DNA of 64,000 nt from Cichorium intybus (lineage: Eukaryota; Streptophyta; Magnoliopsida; Asterales; Asteraceae), in assembly GCA_023525715.1 (NCBI GenBank), contig CM042010.1, forward strand, positions 86,361,384-86,425,383. Direction: 5' to 3'. A program made the translations under genes and the position numbers. Below are positions 39,121 through 51,051 of the stretch, piece after piece; position 1 is the stretch's first letter; each line of letters begins with the position of its first letter. Under the pieces are notes generated by a model that saw nothing but the letters and a program-made list of their open reading frames with translations, was not told where the DNA came from and searched no databases.

Positions 39121-39721
39121 ATTTTGGCCATAATTCTTTAACAAAAATATGTATTGAATAACACACAGTATATGACAAACAAGCATTTACATTTTCGTGA
39201 AATCAAAGATATTTGTATATGACAGTTATAAATTATAAACTTGATTTTGATGTTAAATGATTCACAAAGTTAACTACAAGGAAATAAGCTTTTTTTATTA
39301 TACAATGTAAATGGTAGTTACAGATTTCGAATCATTTACTAGGAAATTGATGGTTTACAGTTCATTTTCACCAGGTCGGTCTAACAGATAACATCCAACA
39401 TGGCTGAATATGAAATGTTAGATGTGTTGAGTAGGTCAAACTCGTTGAAACCTACCCAACGTGTATTCCAATGCTTACAATCCTTAAGAACACATTATTT
39501 AAAAATAATATTATTATTTTAATACATGTAAGTTGAAACAAAAAGAATGTTCAAGATTACCATGTTGTTCACAGGTAATGATACATAAGAGATCTATTTA
39601 GTTTCATGGCAGACCTCACACATGACTCTTGACCTGAAGGCAACAAAGTAGCCCCCAAAGACAAAAGATCACGCACTTGGTTTAGTATTATTTTTATTCT
39701 TTGACACTACTAATTCTTTTA
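39121..39721. other. Unassigned intergenic region
   Basis: No gene or repeat recognised. Confidence 0.4.
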
Positions 39722-40060
39722 TTATGAGACCTTGGTTTCCTCGGCAAACATGAAAAGCTTGTGTCTCCATTGCTTCTTGAAAACCAAAACTCCAATAACA
39801 CCCCAAAACCCTGGTGCAAAACCACTCACTATGTCCATGTAAAACAATACCTTCATCGGCTCATCAGCTACTTTCTGTTTCTTTGCAGCATATATTGATG
39901 GATCATGAGGATTTGAACAATTCTTTGGCAATGGAAGTCCACATACACCTTTGTTCTCAACATATATTGATGGACCAGTAAGGGTCTGCAATTGATTTCC
40001 CGTTGGAATTCGTCCCCACAAGTTGTGTGACAAATTCAGATCGGTCAAAAAATTCAATCG
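39722..40060 (-). pseudogene. C-terminal fragment of a second LRR receptor-like protein
   Basis: About 110 codons match the end of the gene at 33604-36893: last LRR (LTDLNLSHN, with one residue deleted before LWG), IPTGNQLQTL, the CGLPLPKNCS cap, transmembrane GFWGVIGVLVF and a tail ending at FAEETKVS. Everything upstream is missing. The homology stops at about 40060, where the palindrome arm begins, so the insertion or a rearrangement cut the gene there. Confidence 0.88.
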
Positions 40061-40061
40061 C

Positions 40062-42150
40062 TCGCACATGATTCTTGTGTGTTTATAAAAGGATATCCAT
40101 TATCCCCTCTTAATGTAAGCATCAGCAAATTTAGCATCCGGAAAAACACAACATTATATATTATTAAGGTTAATTGAACTTGAAACCTTAATACTGTATA
40201 CATTAAAGTATTTACATCTGAAACCAAAACCAGACTATACAACCAATATCGAGTTGTTCGTTGTTCTCTGAGCTAAGAAATGTTTGAATACTCTCGGCTT
40301 TGAGATCCCATGTTCGGACACAACATTAAACGGTTCAATAATGTCATGGCTTATAAACGATCTATACAATGATTATTGGATCGCCAACCCACCCTCTAAT
40401 TTCTTTGACATCAAGATTTTTTGTGTCATTTGGTAACTTCGGATTTGTTGTACCTACATTGAAACCAATTGATCATCAATAGGTTTGAGAGACTACCAAC
40501 AGGTTTGAGCAACTACCTAGTCACCAAGAAGAGGGGCAGTCTGGGTGGTCGATACTAGTAGTGGTTTAGTGGGAGAGGTCTTATATCTTTCTGCATAGTT
40601 GGAGTCAAGTTTAGTAAACAGTCGCACATGCAGGTGATTAGATATTAATACATATGTACCTTAATAAGAGCAATTGAATCTTCGGGCCATTAAATAAACC
40701 ATGAAGTGGCCGCCTCAGGCTATTTACATCTCCAATTGGCGAGACCAAAAAAAGAAAGAATGATAATCACCATAAATATTGTCTAATGATACTTGTCTAA
40801 TGACTCCCTGACCTGCTTGTAGAGGAATCGAACAAATTAGTCTATCTCTGAAAAGGTAAACGGTTCCTTTGGCTAATTAATGTTGGGCTTACGGTGCCAA
40901 AAGGAAGCATCAACTCAGAGTGGGACGAAACCTGCAAACAAACTTACATGTTTTACACAGTTATTGCTTTTATATATGTTAGTATATACTCTATATTGAA
41001 GAAAAAATATACACAGTTATCTTATATAACTCATCCAATTATGTCGTTGATCCACCACCAATTCTTTTCACCCTCGCAACATTTGTGTCTTCGTTCTGTT
41101 GCATCATGGTAACAACCACCATCGGCACAATTTGGTCTGCCATCAACCTAGCCACATTAGTCACCCTCGTGAGACCAAGATGTTCGGGTCCAAGTCCCTC
41201 TGTCAGCATATCAAATCTCCAAAACTCCTTCAGATAATTGAATATCTTTTCTATTTGTAAATGTAAACAATACAATTGTTAGAGCAATTTATTTAATAAA
41301 CAACTTTCAAATTACATGATAACGACATTAAAAAGATAGATCACTATCGTACAAACTCATCTACTAATGGCTCGATATCGGGCATTATAACCAATGCCCC
41401 TAGGAATCACGTTTTCTCCCAGAAAAGATATAATATCTTCCCCACTTGCTTGATATAATGTGGCTTTTTATTGTTAGGCCAGACTTGACCTCTTCATCCC
41501 ATTGGACTTCCTTACCACGATACCCGGTGGGCCTAACCGGGGCAGACTCTTGTTCTTTTTCACAGTCTCCCTCCCTTTTCTTTTTTTCCTTCACACATAA
41601 TAAACACAACTGAAAATAGTAGAATATAATAATATCATAAATAATAGACTCCAACAAACGTGAAATTCTTTCATGGATTTTAAACAAGAGCTCTCCGCAC
41701 TTCTTCATCAAGGGACAAGTACTTTTCTAATGGATCTACACCTTTTTCCCTCAACTAAAGACGCCTCGACTTATAGGACTTCCATTGTATTGCAATATGC
41801 AAGTACTTGTTTTTTGTGAGCATCATTTCGTATATGTCAATAATTCTGTATTTTTTATATTAGAGAATATTAACTATTAGTAACATATATTAGTTAAATG
41901 AAATTGCAGCACAAGCATCAATTCATCCTTTTCAGAGTGTCACACTGCATCACAACTCTCTAAGGATAAAATCATCTTCCTCGTAGTTACTCCACAATAC
42001 CCCAAGAATTTAAACCTGTTCTTTCCAATAGGTCCCCCCAAATTATCGAACTTAACTTGTAAATTTGCTAGTTATTCTTTCGACTTATCCCTAATCAACG
42101 TGAGACTTTTATTTCCGGTTATTTATTGTACGCCTACGGAATCAAAACAA
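40062..42150. repeat. Left arm of a large palindrome
   Basis: The reverse complement of this segment matches 42163-43861 and then 52130-52755 with roughly 10-15% divergence and small indels. Examples: 41215-41420 against 42885-43060, 41890-42015 against 42265-42390, and 40250-40500 against 52330-52600. It contains decayed coding-like sequence (minus frames at 41039-41275 and 41400-41711) that I do not recognise with confidence. Confidence 0.88.
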
Positions 42151-42162
42151 TTTATTATTAGT
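42151..42162. other. Palindrome centre (12-nt loop)
   Basis: ATCAAAACAA (42141-42150) and TTGTTTTGAT (42163-42172) face each other across TTTATTATTAG. Pairing continues outwards on both sides. Confidence 0.85.
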
Positions 42163-43861
42163 TTGTTTTGATTCTATACGCATACAATGAATCACCGACA
42201 AAGAGGAAAGAAGTGTCACGTTGATTAGGGATAAGTGGAAAGAACATCTAGAAAATTTACGTGCTTAAATTCTCTGGTCATCGTGGAGTAACTATGAAGA
42301 AGATGATTTCTATCCATAGAGAGTTGGGATGCAGTACGTCAGTTTGACAAGGATGAATTGATGCTTTTGCTTCAATTTCATTTAACTAATATACACTACC
42401 GACAGTTATTATCCTTTATTTTAATAAAAAAGCAGGATTATTGGCATATACATAATGATGATCACAAAAAATATGCACTTGCAGATTGCAACACGCAATG
42501 GAAGTCCTACAAGTCGAGGCTTCTTTAGTTGAGGGACAAAGGTGTAGATCCATTAAAAAAGTAGTCGTCCCTTGACGAAGAAGTGTGGAGAGCTTTCGTT
42601 GTTAAAAAATCCACGAAAGAATTTCAGGTTTGTTGGAGTCTACTATTTACGATATTATTATGTTTTACTAATTGTACTTGTGTTTATTATGTGTGAAGAA
42701 AAAAAATGAGGGAGACTGTGAAAAAGAACAAGAATCCGCCCCGATTAGGCTATCGTGGTAAGGAAGTCCAATGGGATGAAGAGGTCGATTCTGGTATAAG
42801 AATAATATGCCACAATATATCAAGCAAGTGGGCAAGATATTATATCTTTTCGAGGAGAAAACATGTGATTCCTTAGGGGGCATTGGTTATAATGCCTCAG
42901 ATCGAGCCATTAGCAAATGAATTTGTACAGCAATGATCTCTCTTTAAAATGCCGTTATCATGTAATTTGAAAGTTGTTTATTAAATAAATTGCTCTGACA
43001 ATTGTATTGTTTTGTTTACATTTACAGATAGAAAAAGATATTCAGCCATCTCAAGGAGTTTTGAATATTAGACCTCGATCTGATCTTATCTCTTGTTCAC
43101 AGAGGTACTAGAACCAAACATCACGGTGGGATGTCGCACGAGAGCGGTCCGGCATAAGATCGGCCTGAAACAATCTTCAGGTATCTATGAGAGAAAAAGG
43201 AAAAAACACATCGACGACAATAGGTATGACAAGACGAAGCCTAGGTTGATGGTTGATGTGACAGAGCAAATCGTGTTGCTGCCATAATGCAACAGGACGA
43301 AGACACAAATGTTGTGAGGGTGAAGACAAATGACGGTGGATCGTCGATAGTATTTGATGAGCTACATAAGATAACTTATCTGTGTGTATTTTTTTCTTCA
43401 ATATAGAGTATATGCCGATATCTATAAAAGCAATTACCGTATACAACATGTATATTGTTTGCAGGTTCCAACCAATATGACTTGATGCTACCTATGGTAT
43501 AGTACGACAAGCATTAGCCAAAGAAATCATCTACCTTTTTGAATATCGGCTAATTCATTCGATTCGAGGTCACTTGAGGGTATCAATAGACAATATTTAT
43601 GGTAATTGTCATTCTTTCCTTCTTCCGGTCTCTTGCCAACTAAAGATGTAAATAGCCCGGGAGGCACTTCAAAATTTTATCCAATTACTTCGATATTCAA
43701 TTTCTCTTATTAAGGTACATATGTATTAATATATAATCACTTACATGTACGACTATTTACTAAACTCGACTACAACTATGTCGAAAGATACAATACCTCC
43801 CACTAAACCACTAGGTATCGACCCAGTCCCTATTCACCCTAATTCTTGGTGACTAGGTAGT
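42163..43861. repeat. Right arm of the palindrome, inner part
   Basis: Inverted copy of the left arm. Plus-strand remnants include QWKSYKSRL (near 42500), GYRGKEVQWDEEV (near 42750) and DVTEQIV (near 43255), mirrored on the minus strand of the other arm. The repeat therefore derives from transposon or gene coding sequence, possibly of the CACTA/Ptta or Mutator groups. It is cut at 43861 by the Athila-like element. Confidence 0.88.
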
Positions 43862-44860
43862 TGACACGCCTAGGTCTTCGTGCGGTCAAAAATAATAAAA
43901 AACCTCACTCTCACTAGTACAGTGGTAGTCAGGGTCGATCCACAAGAATTTCGTGGTCAAGATAGGCGATAGCTTACCAACTGTAGTGTCACGCTACAGC
44001 CGGAGGCACTAATCTTCTACTTTTCCAAAAACAGTCCAAAAACATAAAACTCAAACAATTTCCAAAAATCAATTCAAGAATTAACCAAAGTAAACCAAAT
44101 CAATTCCTAAACTAAGGTTGTTTACTGAAATCAGAAAATATGATCTAAATCAGAAAATATGATCTAAATCCAGAAACAACCAGAACAATCCAAACACATC
44201 CAAAGCAATAACGCATAAATAACGGTAAAATAAGCAAACCAACATGAACTGAATGATTAACTCTATTAAACACCAATCCAAAAGGTTTAAAATAGTAAAC
44301 AACGAAAATAAAAAGCTATAACCTACTGCTACCGGTTGTCACACCCAGAAACACTAAGCTAATAACTAAGAACAATTGAACTAATAATGAAATTAAATGA
44401 AGAAACATAAAATACCACGAATGGTTGCTGAAATCCAAAAATTGGAGTCAAAGAAGCCTTAAGTCCACCTTATGGGTCGTTCCTTGCCTGCTGATTTCGA
44501 CCTAATGGCCTCTATTTATAGTTGTAGAAAATTAGGACCCGCGTCGCGCAACTCTGATATCCGCGGCGCACGTATAGCCTTATCCCCGATTTTTCGTCAT
44601 TTGAATTTCTTCCACCGCCTCATCGTTGACTCAGCGCGGCGCGCCCACATGCATATCTGCGGCGTGCGTGTTCAGGCGACTGATTTTGTCCTTATCTCCA
44701 ATCTTCTTTCATTTTGTACGCATTTAACCCCTGTTTGTAACTTTTCTTTCCAAACAAACACTGACACAAAAAGTGAGAATACCACAACATATATGATATT
44801 AAATAACCAAGAATAGGGCTCAAAAACGAATAAAATACTTGATATTACTAGGCGTTGTCA
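43862..44860 (-). repeat. 3' LTR of the Athila-like element
   Basis: 999 bp; matches 51052-52129 apart from scattered substitutions, small indels and the 97-bp duplication present only in the other copy. Confidence 0.9.
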
Positions 44861-44878
44861 ACACCCCACACTTGGGCC
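44861..44878 (-). promoter_or_regulatory. Polypurine tract of the Athila-like element
   Basis: The minus strand reads AAGTGTGGGGTGT directly before the LTR start, the expected plus-strand primer. Confidence 0.65.
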
Positions 44879-45881
44879 TTGCTTGTCCCCAAGCAAGATA
44901 GTTCTTAACATATTTTAACACAGACTCAAACAGTTTTTGAATGTGTTTAATTTCAAAGATTATTGCTCAAAGAGTTAGATTGAAATAGTTTGTGAAAACA
45001 TAACTAGAATATCCTTTGGAATTCATGACTTTCTAAAGAAACCTTGATTACAAATTTTCTGTCCACAATGAAGTGTACATACTCATTCAGATTCTAGAGG
45101 CCATAAAAGAACTATCCATGACTTTCGATGTTGTCCGTGTAACGAGCTTTCAGAAATACCATCCCAGACCAGACGATCTTAGGTGGCAAGGTGCATAAGT
45201 CCCATCCATTTTAGGCTTACCGGCTCGAACAATAAAGGCCATTGATTGACAGTCCCTTCCTAAATTCCAATCCTAAAATATCCCAATCTTCTAACTCCTA
45301 GAACTCAACTTATTTGACTAAACTCATAGCATGATCACAACTAAACAATATTCCTTGAAAAATACCAATGCTATAACATTCACAAGCTATTCGCTTCAAA
45401 ATTACAATCTATTAAAATTTTGAATAATTGCCAAAAATTTTGAAAATTTATCATTTCCCGCAAAAATTTCAAAAACACTCTTTCGACCGTCCACACCCCA
45501 CACTTAAAACCGTACAACGTCCTCGTTGTACAAAATTATTCAAAACTAGGGAGAAAGAGTTACCCCTTAGACGGTTGACTGCTTGATAGTGCTCGATTGT
45601 AACACGTACAAAAACACGAACTGCTTACACTTCAGGTTCAGATTTCCGGGAGTTGTAGCACAACAGTAAAACATGCTGGTGATCATGGCAAGTGGAGGGG
45701 GCACGGTGACCCCACACTTTCCTGAAACAACTCCTCCACAGATTCTCCATTTGGGTATTACATGCATCACTCACAAACATATCAAATGCAAACAGAAACA
45801 AACAAACTAAAATATAAACAACAAAAAAAGATAGTGTCATAAGTTTGTACAAGTATCTCCAAAAAGAAAAAGAAAAATACA
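44879..45881 (-). other. 3' untranslated interior of the Athila-like element
   Basis: AT-rich with another CCCCACACTT block at 45487; no open frame of note. Confidence 0.5.
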
Positions 45882-47041
45882 TCAATCATCTTGGGGTTCT
45901 CTGGAAGGACCTGCCGCATGATCATGTGCTCTAGACGGGAAGGGTCGGGGGTGTCGTCCCTGCTGCGAGGTCGTCTCCAAAAGCACCACTCCAATCCATG
46001 CCAGCTGATCCTCAATGTTGGTTACCCTATCCTCCAGCTGTCGGACGGCTGTCATCACATCCGACAGCTGTGGCTGTGGCTTTGCTGGTGGGTCTGCAAC
46101 TCTCTGGCGTCGTCTCGCCGGACCCTCCTCCTGAACATGAGCTGGTCGGGGTGCCCGCGGTGCCTCTGTCGCGACCTTCATGTATCGCCCCGCCTGTGTC
46201 TGATTATAAGGCCCATCTCCAAGAATCGGGTTGATGTGTGAACAGGCAGTATCATTGTCAAAGTCGCTATGGTCCTGGCATTGAGCAGGCCATATAATCA
46301 GGCCAAACGCGTAATGTAATGCCCGCCGGCCATGGGGCTGCTGCCGGACGCACCCGCTGCTCGGGTGGACAAAGATACCGCCAAGGCATTGGGTAGATGG
46401 AGGAATCTGGTGGGATCGAGAAGCACCCACATATATGTCATATACTCGCCGGACACCTTCTCACCTCCTTGCTTCTGCATAACAGAAGTGGAGATGATTC
46501 GGTGCATGAGGCGGTGAAGCCGGTTGCGGAGCTGGCTCTCTCTGGCCGACCCCGCCTCAAACTGTACATTGGACAGCGTGGCCCAGATAGTCGCATTGGC
46601 AGCTCGATCTGGCTGCCCCTGGATGCACGCCCGAAGAAAAGGCGCGAAATGGCGGCTCTGGAGCTCATCCTCCGTGTAAATCTCCGTGCGCCTCCTAAAC
46701 TCCTTGAGACTGCACTCCCTACTAACTCCCCCCAATCTGAAGCTGATCGGCTTAGACCGTGCCTCCCATGAGGCTGGTGCGTAATGAACTGTGGATAGGA
46801 ACTCCAGAAGAAGCTCCGTGTAGTCTGTGTCGTCCTGGTTGGCCATCAGCCTCTCCCAGCTGTGGCACGTAAATGTAAACTCCCCAGCAGACCATGTGCG
46901 ATGGAGAAATGGCTCGATCTCGTCCCAAAGTCCGGCCTGAGCAAGAATATCCCGGTCAAACCACACAAAACAATGTTTTTTGCAAATTAAGTCCCTTTCT
47001 TCCCCATCGAGGCGCGGCGCGGCCCAAGAACTATGGCGCAT
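45882..47041 (-). pseudogene. Athila ORF-1-type protein (env-position ORF), frameshifted
   Basis: Minus frames 47041-46298 (247 codons) and about 46320-45882 join by a one-base shift near 46310. The first carries the CFVWFDRDILAQAGLWDEI and FRLGGVSRECSLKEF segments that I associate with the plant Athila ORF-1 family, which lies downstream of pol. The second has a Pro/Arg-rich tail after HINPILGDGPYN and a coiled-coil-like VRQLEDRVTNIEDQ. Function of the family is unknown; it has been called env-like by position. Confidence 0.65.
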
Positions 47042-47689
47042 GCGCCGTAGTCTGTCGCAAAACCAAACCCCAATTCATCGATTTCTCGCCTGTTAACAAG
47101 ATCCAACACCACTACAATGTAGCTTAAGTACCGACTAGCCCCTCTAGGGTGATTATTTTGCAAACAAAACACCCAGCGAGCCAGCATTGCCGATTTCTAA
47201 GTTTTCTAGTTTTTGAAGAAATCATCCAATTTCGTGGCCTAAATGCTCGTAATAACTAGTAGAAAAAAGTTAGAACAACATACCTCGATCGTGGGAATCA
47301 AATACACGAGAAAATTTCTGTTTAATCGGAGCTCTGTAGCGCGGTGTGGTTACAAATGAGACGAGACGTACCTTATAAAGAAGAAATCCTACCGATCGTT
47401 TCCCGCGGCACGGGTATGGACGAACTGCGGTGCGCGTGTCCCAAAACTAAACCCTGCGCATCAGGTTGTTTTACGTAAGCACGGCGCGCCAAACTCCACA
47501 CCGCGGCGTGGCCTTCAAATTTTCCAAAATCCTTCGTGTGGCCACACACTTGTCTCGAACCAATAATACCTACAAGATGATGATAATATTTTCCTAATTA
47601 CTCCTAAGAAACACCATACCTAACATATAAAGGATGGGTTGCCTTCCAACAAGCGTTAAGTTTAACGTCTTCAGTCAGACGGATTCCTC
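47042..47689 (-). other. Non-coding gap where pol is expected
   Basis: About 650 bp without frames or RT/integrase motifs separate the protease end from the ORF-1-type protein. This marks the deletion of reverse transcriptase, RNase H and integrase. Confidence 0.6.
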
Positions 47690-48505
47690 CTACTCTTCAC
47701 GATCCTCCCGAGGCATCATCCTATTCGTTTTCGGTGCAAAGTTGTGAACCATCGTTGCCAGCAACGATGTGAGTTGCGTCATCCGATCGCTGACTTGGCT
47801 AATCCACTGCTGTTGTGCGTATAAGAGCTGGAAGACTTTCGCCTCCCTACACCGCGCGTCTTTTTCATATTGTTGATGTCTTAACTCGATCATTTCCATC
47901 ATATCCAGCAATTGCACCTTATCCACTGTTGATAGCGGATGATCTTTTGTTTCCCTCAGGATCTCTTCTTTTCCACCTTCACGTGCTCGGGTCCATATCT
48001 TTCCTTTATCTCTGGTTCTGGTGCCATCAGCGGACTGTTATTCCAATACTTATCATCATACCCTTGTGGTAGAGATATGGGACTCCCAAACATTTTGAGT
48101 CTACGCTTCCTCGTCCCGAATCAAATATCCAAATCTGTCGTCTTGCAATCCATAATAGCACCAGCTGTAGCCAAAAATGGATGTCCTAAGATCAACATGG
48201 GCGCATCCTCCAAACTCTCGTATTCCATGACCAGGAAATCCACGGGGTAAAAGAAATCACCAACTTTAACTATCGTATTTGTTAACTTTTCCCCAGGAAA
48301 CCTTCGTCAACTGATCAGCTAACTGCAGAACCGTTTTTGCTGGTTCTAGTTCCTCATTATTATATTTGTCATATAAGTATCCTGGTAACACATTAACACT
48401 TGCCCCCAAAGCCAGCAAGGTGTTCCTAATAACCACATCTCCCACCGTGACAGTAATCAACGGTGATCCAGGATTTTTCTCTTTCTTGGGCAGTGTCCCC
48501 AACAA
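47690..48505 (-). pseudogene. Retropepsin-like protease remnant of the Athila-like element
   Basis: Minus 48505-48266 has PLITVTVGDVVIRNTLLALGASVNVLP, split across the family's active-site loop, where the Asp of the usual D-L-G-A-S is Ala. After a shift, 48250-48078 has DFLVMEYESLEDAP and LILGHPFLATAGAIMD, the usual second half of the fold. A 78-codon frame (47926-47690) follows. Without its Asp the enzyme cannot be active. Confidence 0.75.
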
Positions 48506-48532
48506 TGCCTCACTTGCTTTAACTAGTCAACC

Positions 48533-50962
48533 TCACCATAGCCGGTGTAGGAGTCTTGCTCTTTCCATTTTTTCACACATCTCCTGAAGAATCCTTGTAT
48601 TTTCAGGAGCATTTTTCAGCTCATCCCACAGAGGTTGATTTATTGATGGCCCGGTTGGTTTACTAAACTCCTCCTGCTTTTTCTTCGCTTTCTTATCCTT
48701 CTTCCTTTGTTTAATGCCAGCCACCACTGGCTGCTCCTCCTCTTGGACCTCCTTATCCTCCTTAAATTGAGTTTCCTTCTCAACTTGGATTTCTTTCTCA
48801 TCCTTATCTTTCTCTTCTTTAGCCTTAACTTCTTCTTCATTCTTACCCTTCCCTTTAACCTCAACTTCGTCTTCATATCCTAGCAAGTCTTCTACAGTTA
48901 CCTTCCTCCATTCGGCCTCAACGGCGTTTACATGCTCCTTTCCTACCTGTTGAGTATGGTTTGGGTTGATTTCCGTAGTACTAGGTAACTTGCCATTATC
49001 CCTTTTTCTTTGATCCTCAGCCATCTGAGCGATTTGCCTTTCCATGTTGGCAATGGCTTTGGCATTAGCCTGTGATTGCTGTTGAGCGGCGTTGAACATT
49101 TCATACATCTTTGTAGTCATGTCTTCTTGGCTTCCTGGGGCATTATTATTATTAGCTGCCCCCTGTTGTTGTTGTTGCTGCTCCCATTTGAATTACTGTT
49201 GTTTGCAGGTTGGAATTGCCTAGGTTGATTAGATGACTGCCCTTGATAGTTATTCTGCCTCTGATTGTTGAAATTCTGAGAACCCTGGTTGTAAGGTCTG
49301 TAAGGTCGTCCATTATTGTACTGTCCTTGACCTTGACCGAAAACCTAATTTGCCTCCTGGGTCCTATGTCCTTGTTGGCCTCCTTGTTGCTGATTCTGGG
49401 GCCTATTCTGTAAGGTAGACATTAACATATCAAACTTCTTATTTAACTCACTAATATCCTTCTTGACCTCCTTCTTCCAATCTGCGTCTGCTCCTACCGC
49501 TGCAGCTGTACTTACTGGCTTCCTGGTGGAAAAATTCGCTTTCGATCCGTTGCTGAGTTGTTCCAAAATTTGCCAAGCCTCATCGGGATCTTGCATCATG
49601 ATGGTACCACTGGATGATGCATTGAACATTGGTTGGTTAGTTAAGTCCACACCCTCAAAGAATAATTTGACCAGCTGCTATTTCAGAATGTCGTGGTGAG
49701 GACAAGAGCGCATCAATTCCTTCAAACAATCCCAAGCCTCATGAAATGCTTCTCCAGGCTTCTGCTGAAAATATTGGATGGCTCGCCTAATCTATGTAGT
49801 TTGAAGCCTGAAAATATTGGATGGCTCGCCTAATCTCTGTAGTTTTACTCGTCGGGTAAAACTCTTGTAAGAACTTAGCCTTCAGCTGCTCCCATGTGGT
49901 AATACTATTAGACTGAAGAGATGTAAACCAATACTTAGCTTTTTCTTTTAAGGTGAATGGGAATAGTCTTAGCCTAAAGATATTCTTGTTTGTGTTCCTA
50001 GGGGTATTGACATTCGCTATAGCTATGAACTCATACAAGTGATTATATGGATCATCTTGTTTGTAACCCCTAAACTCAGGCAATTTACCTAAAACCTATG
50101 GCCTAATATCTACCTGAGCTTCTACATTTTCGGGAATATAAATGGGCGACCAATCGTCATACTCCTGCGGTTGGAAGTGCGATGCAACCGATTGCCCTCT
50201 GTATTGTGCAAAGTATAAAGGTTGAACAAAGTTACCGTTATAGTGATGATCATTGTGGTAACCTGGGTGACCATGCGGTTGTTGTGGTTGTTGTATCCTT
50301 CGTGGAGGTCCCCGACCTCTATTCCATTGTTGCTGTTGCTGCTGTGGAGGAATCCAACCTTCATCCTCCTCGTCATATCCGTGCTCGACCTCCTGGTACT
50401 GATACTTCTGCGGTGGAGGCTGTTGTGGTTGCACATATTGGGTTTGTTGCGGTAAGGTTTGAAAAGCAGGTTGTGGTTTGAAGATGGTTGATTGGTAAGG
50501 TGGTTGTAATGGTTGTGATTGTTGCAGTTGAGAAATGGTGGTTTGCTGGCGTGGCGGTGGGTTGCCATCTCGGGTCGGTGCTCCCCACGCCATCGTAGCT
50601 GAAAAAGGGTTGGTTGTTGTTTGTCCTAAAGGTGGAACTGTCGGCAGAGTGCATGATGGTATCGATGTGGGGGCTGAAACCGCACCACCAGTAGCACTCG
50701 TGCTACCAAAATGAAATATTGACACTGGGGGTATAAATGGAATTCCCCCTGTTACCTCACGCACAGGCTCATGGGTAACATCCTCTATACTAACACTACT
50801 AGGACTCATCTTATCTAAGCACCTACGTGCACGGTTCTTGAGTGCGGTTCGTTTGATTTCAGAGTCAAAAAGCAAGGGTGATAACTGCCCACCCTGACGG
50901 GTACGCATGCAATAGTGCAAAACGCCCGCCAAAACCAAAACAAAAATACTAACCAAACTCAA
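48533..50962 (-). pseudogene. Gag polyprotein of the Athila-like element, broken
   Basis: Minus strand. The N-terminal Pro/Gln-rich region (50962-50099) ends at TAG 50096-50098. The retrotransposon gag domain follows in the same frame (50083-49787) with PEFRGYKQDDPYNHLYEF, ITTWEQLKAKFLQEFYP and a stop caused by a local duplication at 49765-49840. Then come NGSKANFSTRKPVSTAAAVG and Gln/Asn-rich NYQGQSSNQPRQFQP segments. A Lys/Glu-rich C-terminal part (49120-48533) has MERQIAQMAEDQ. Gag forms the particle. At least three lesions. Confidence 0.82.
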
Positions 50963-51028
50963 ATCTCAAAACTAAAACTAAAAATCAGAAATAACTCCCT
51001 ACAGATCGCCTATTCTTAAGCTTACAAC

Positions 51029-51046
51029 TCCCCGACAACGACGCCA
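51029..51046 (-). promoter_or_regulatory. Primer binding site (Asp tRNA type)
   Basis: The minus strand TGGCGTCGTTGTCGGGGA is one or two bases off the common plant TGGCGCCGTTGCCGGGGA site and lies 5 nt inside the 5' LTR. It supports an Athila/Tat-lineage assignment. Confidence 0.85.
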
Positions 51047-51051
51047 AAATT

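Noticed and set aside
45891..46771. Long plus-strand frames antisense to the Athila ORF-1-type protein
   Set aside because: GC-rich shadow frames; the minus-strand frame has the family match.
50122..50654. Overlapping frames rich in His/Asn/Thr within the gag region
   Set aside because: Out-of-frame readings of the Gln/Pro-rich gag repeats.
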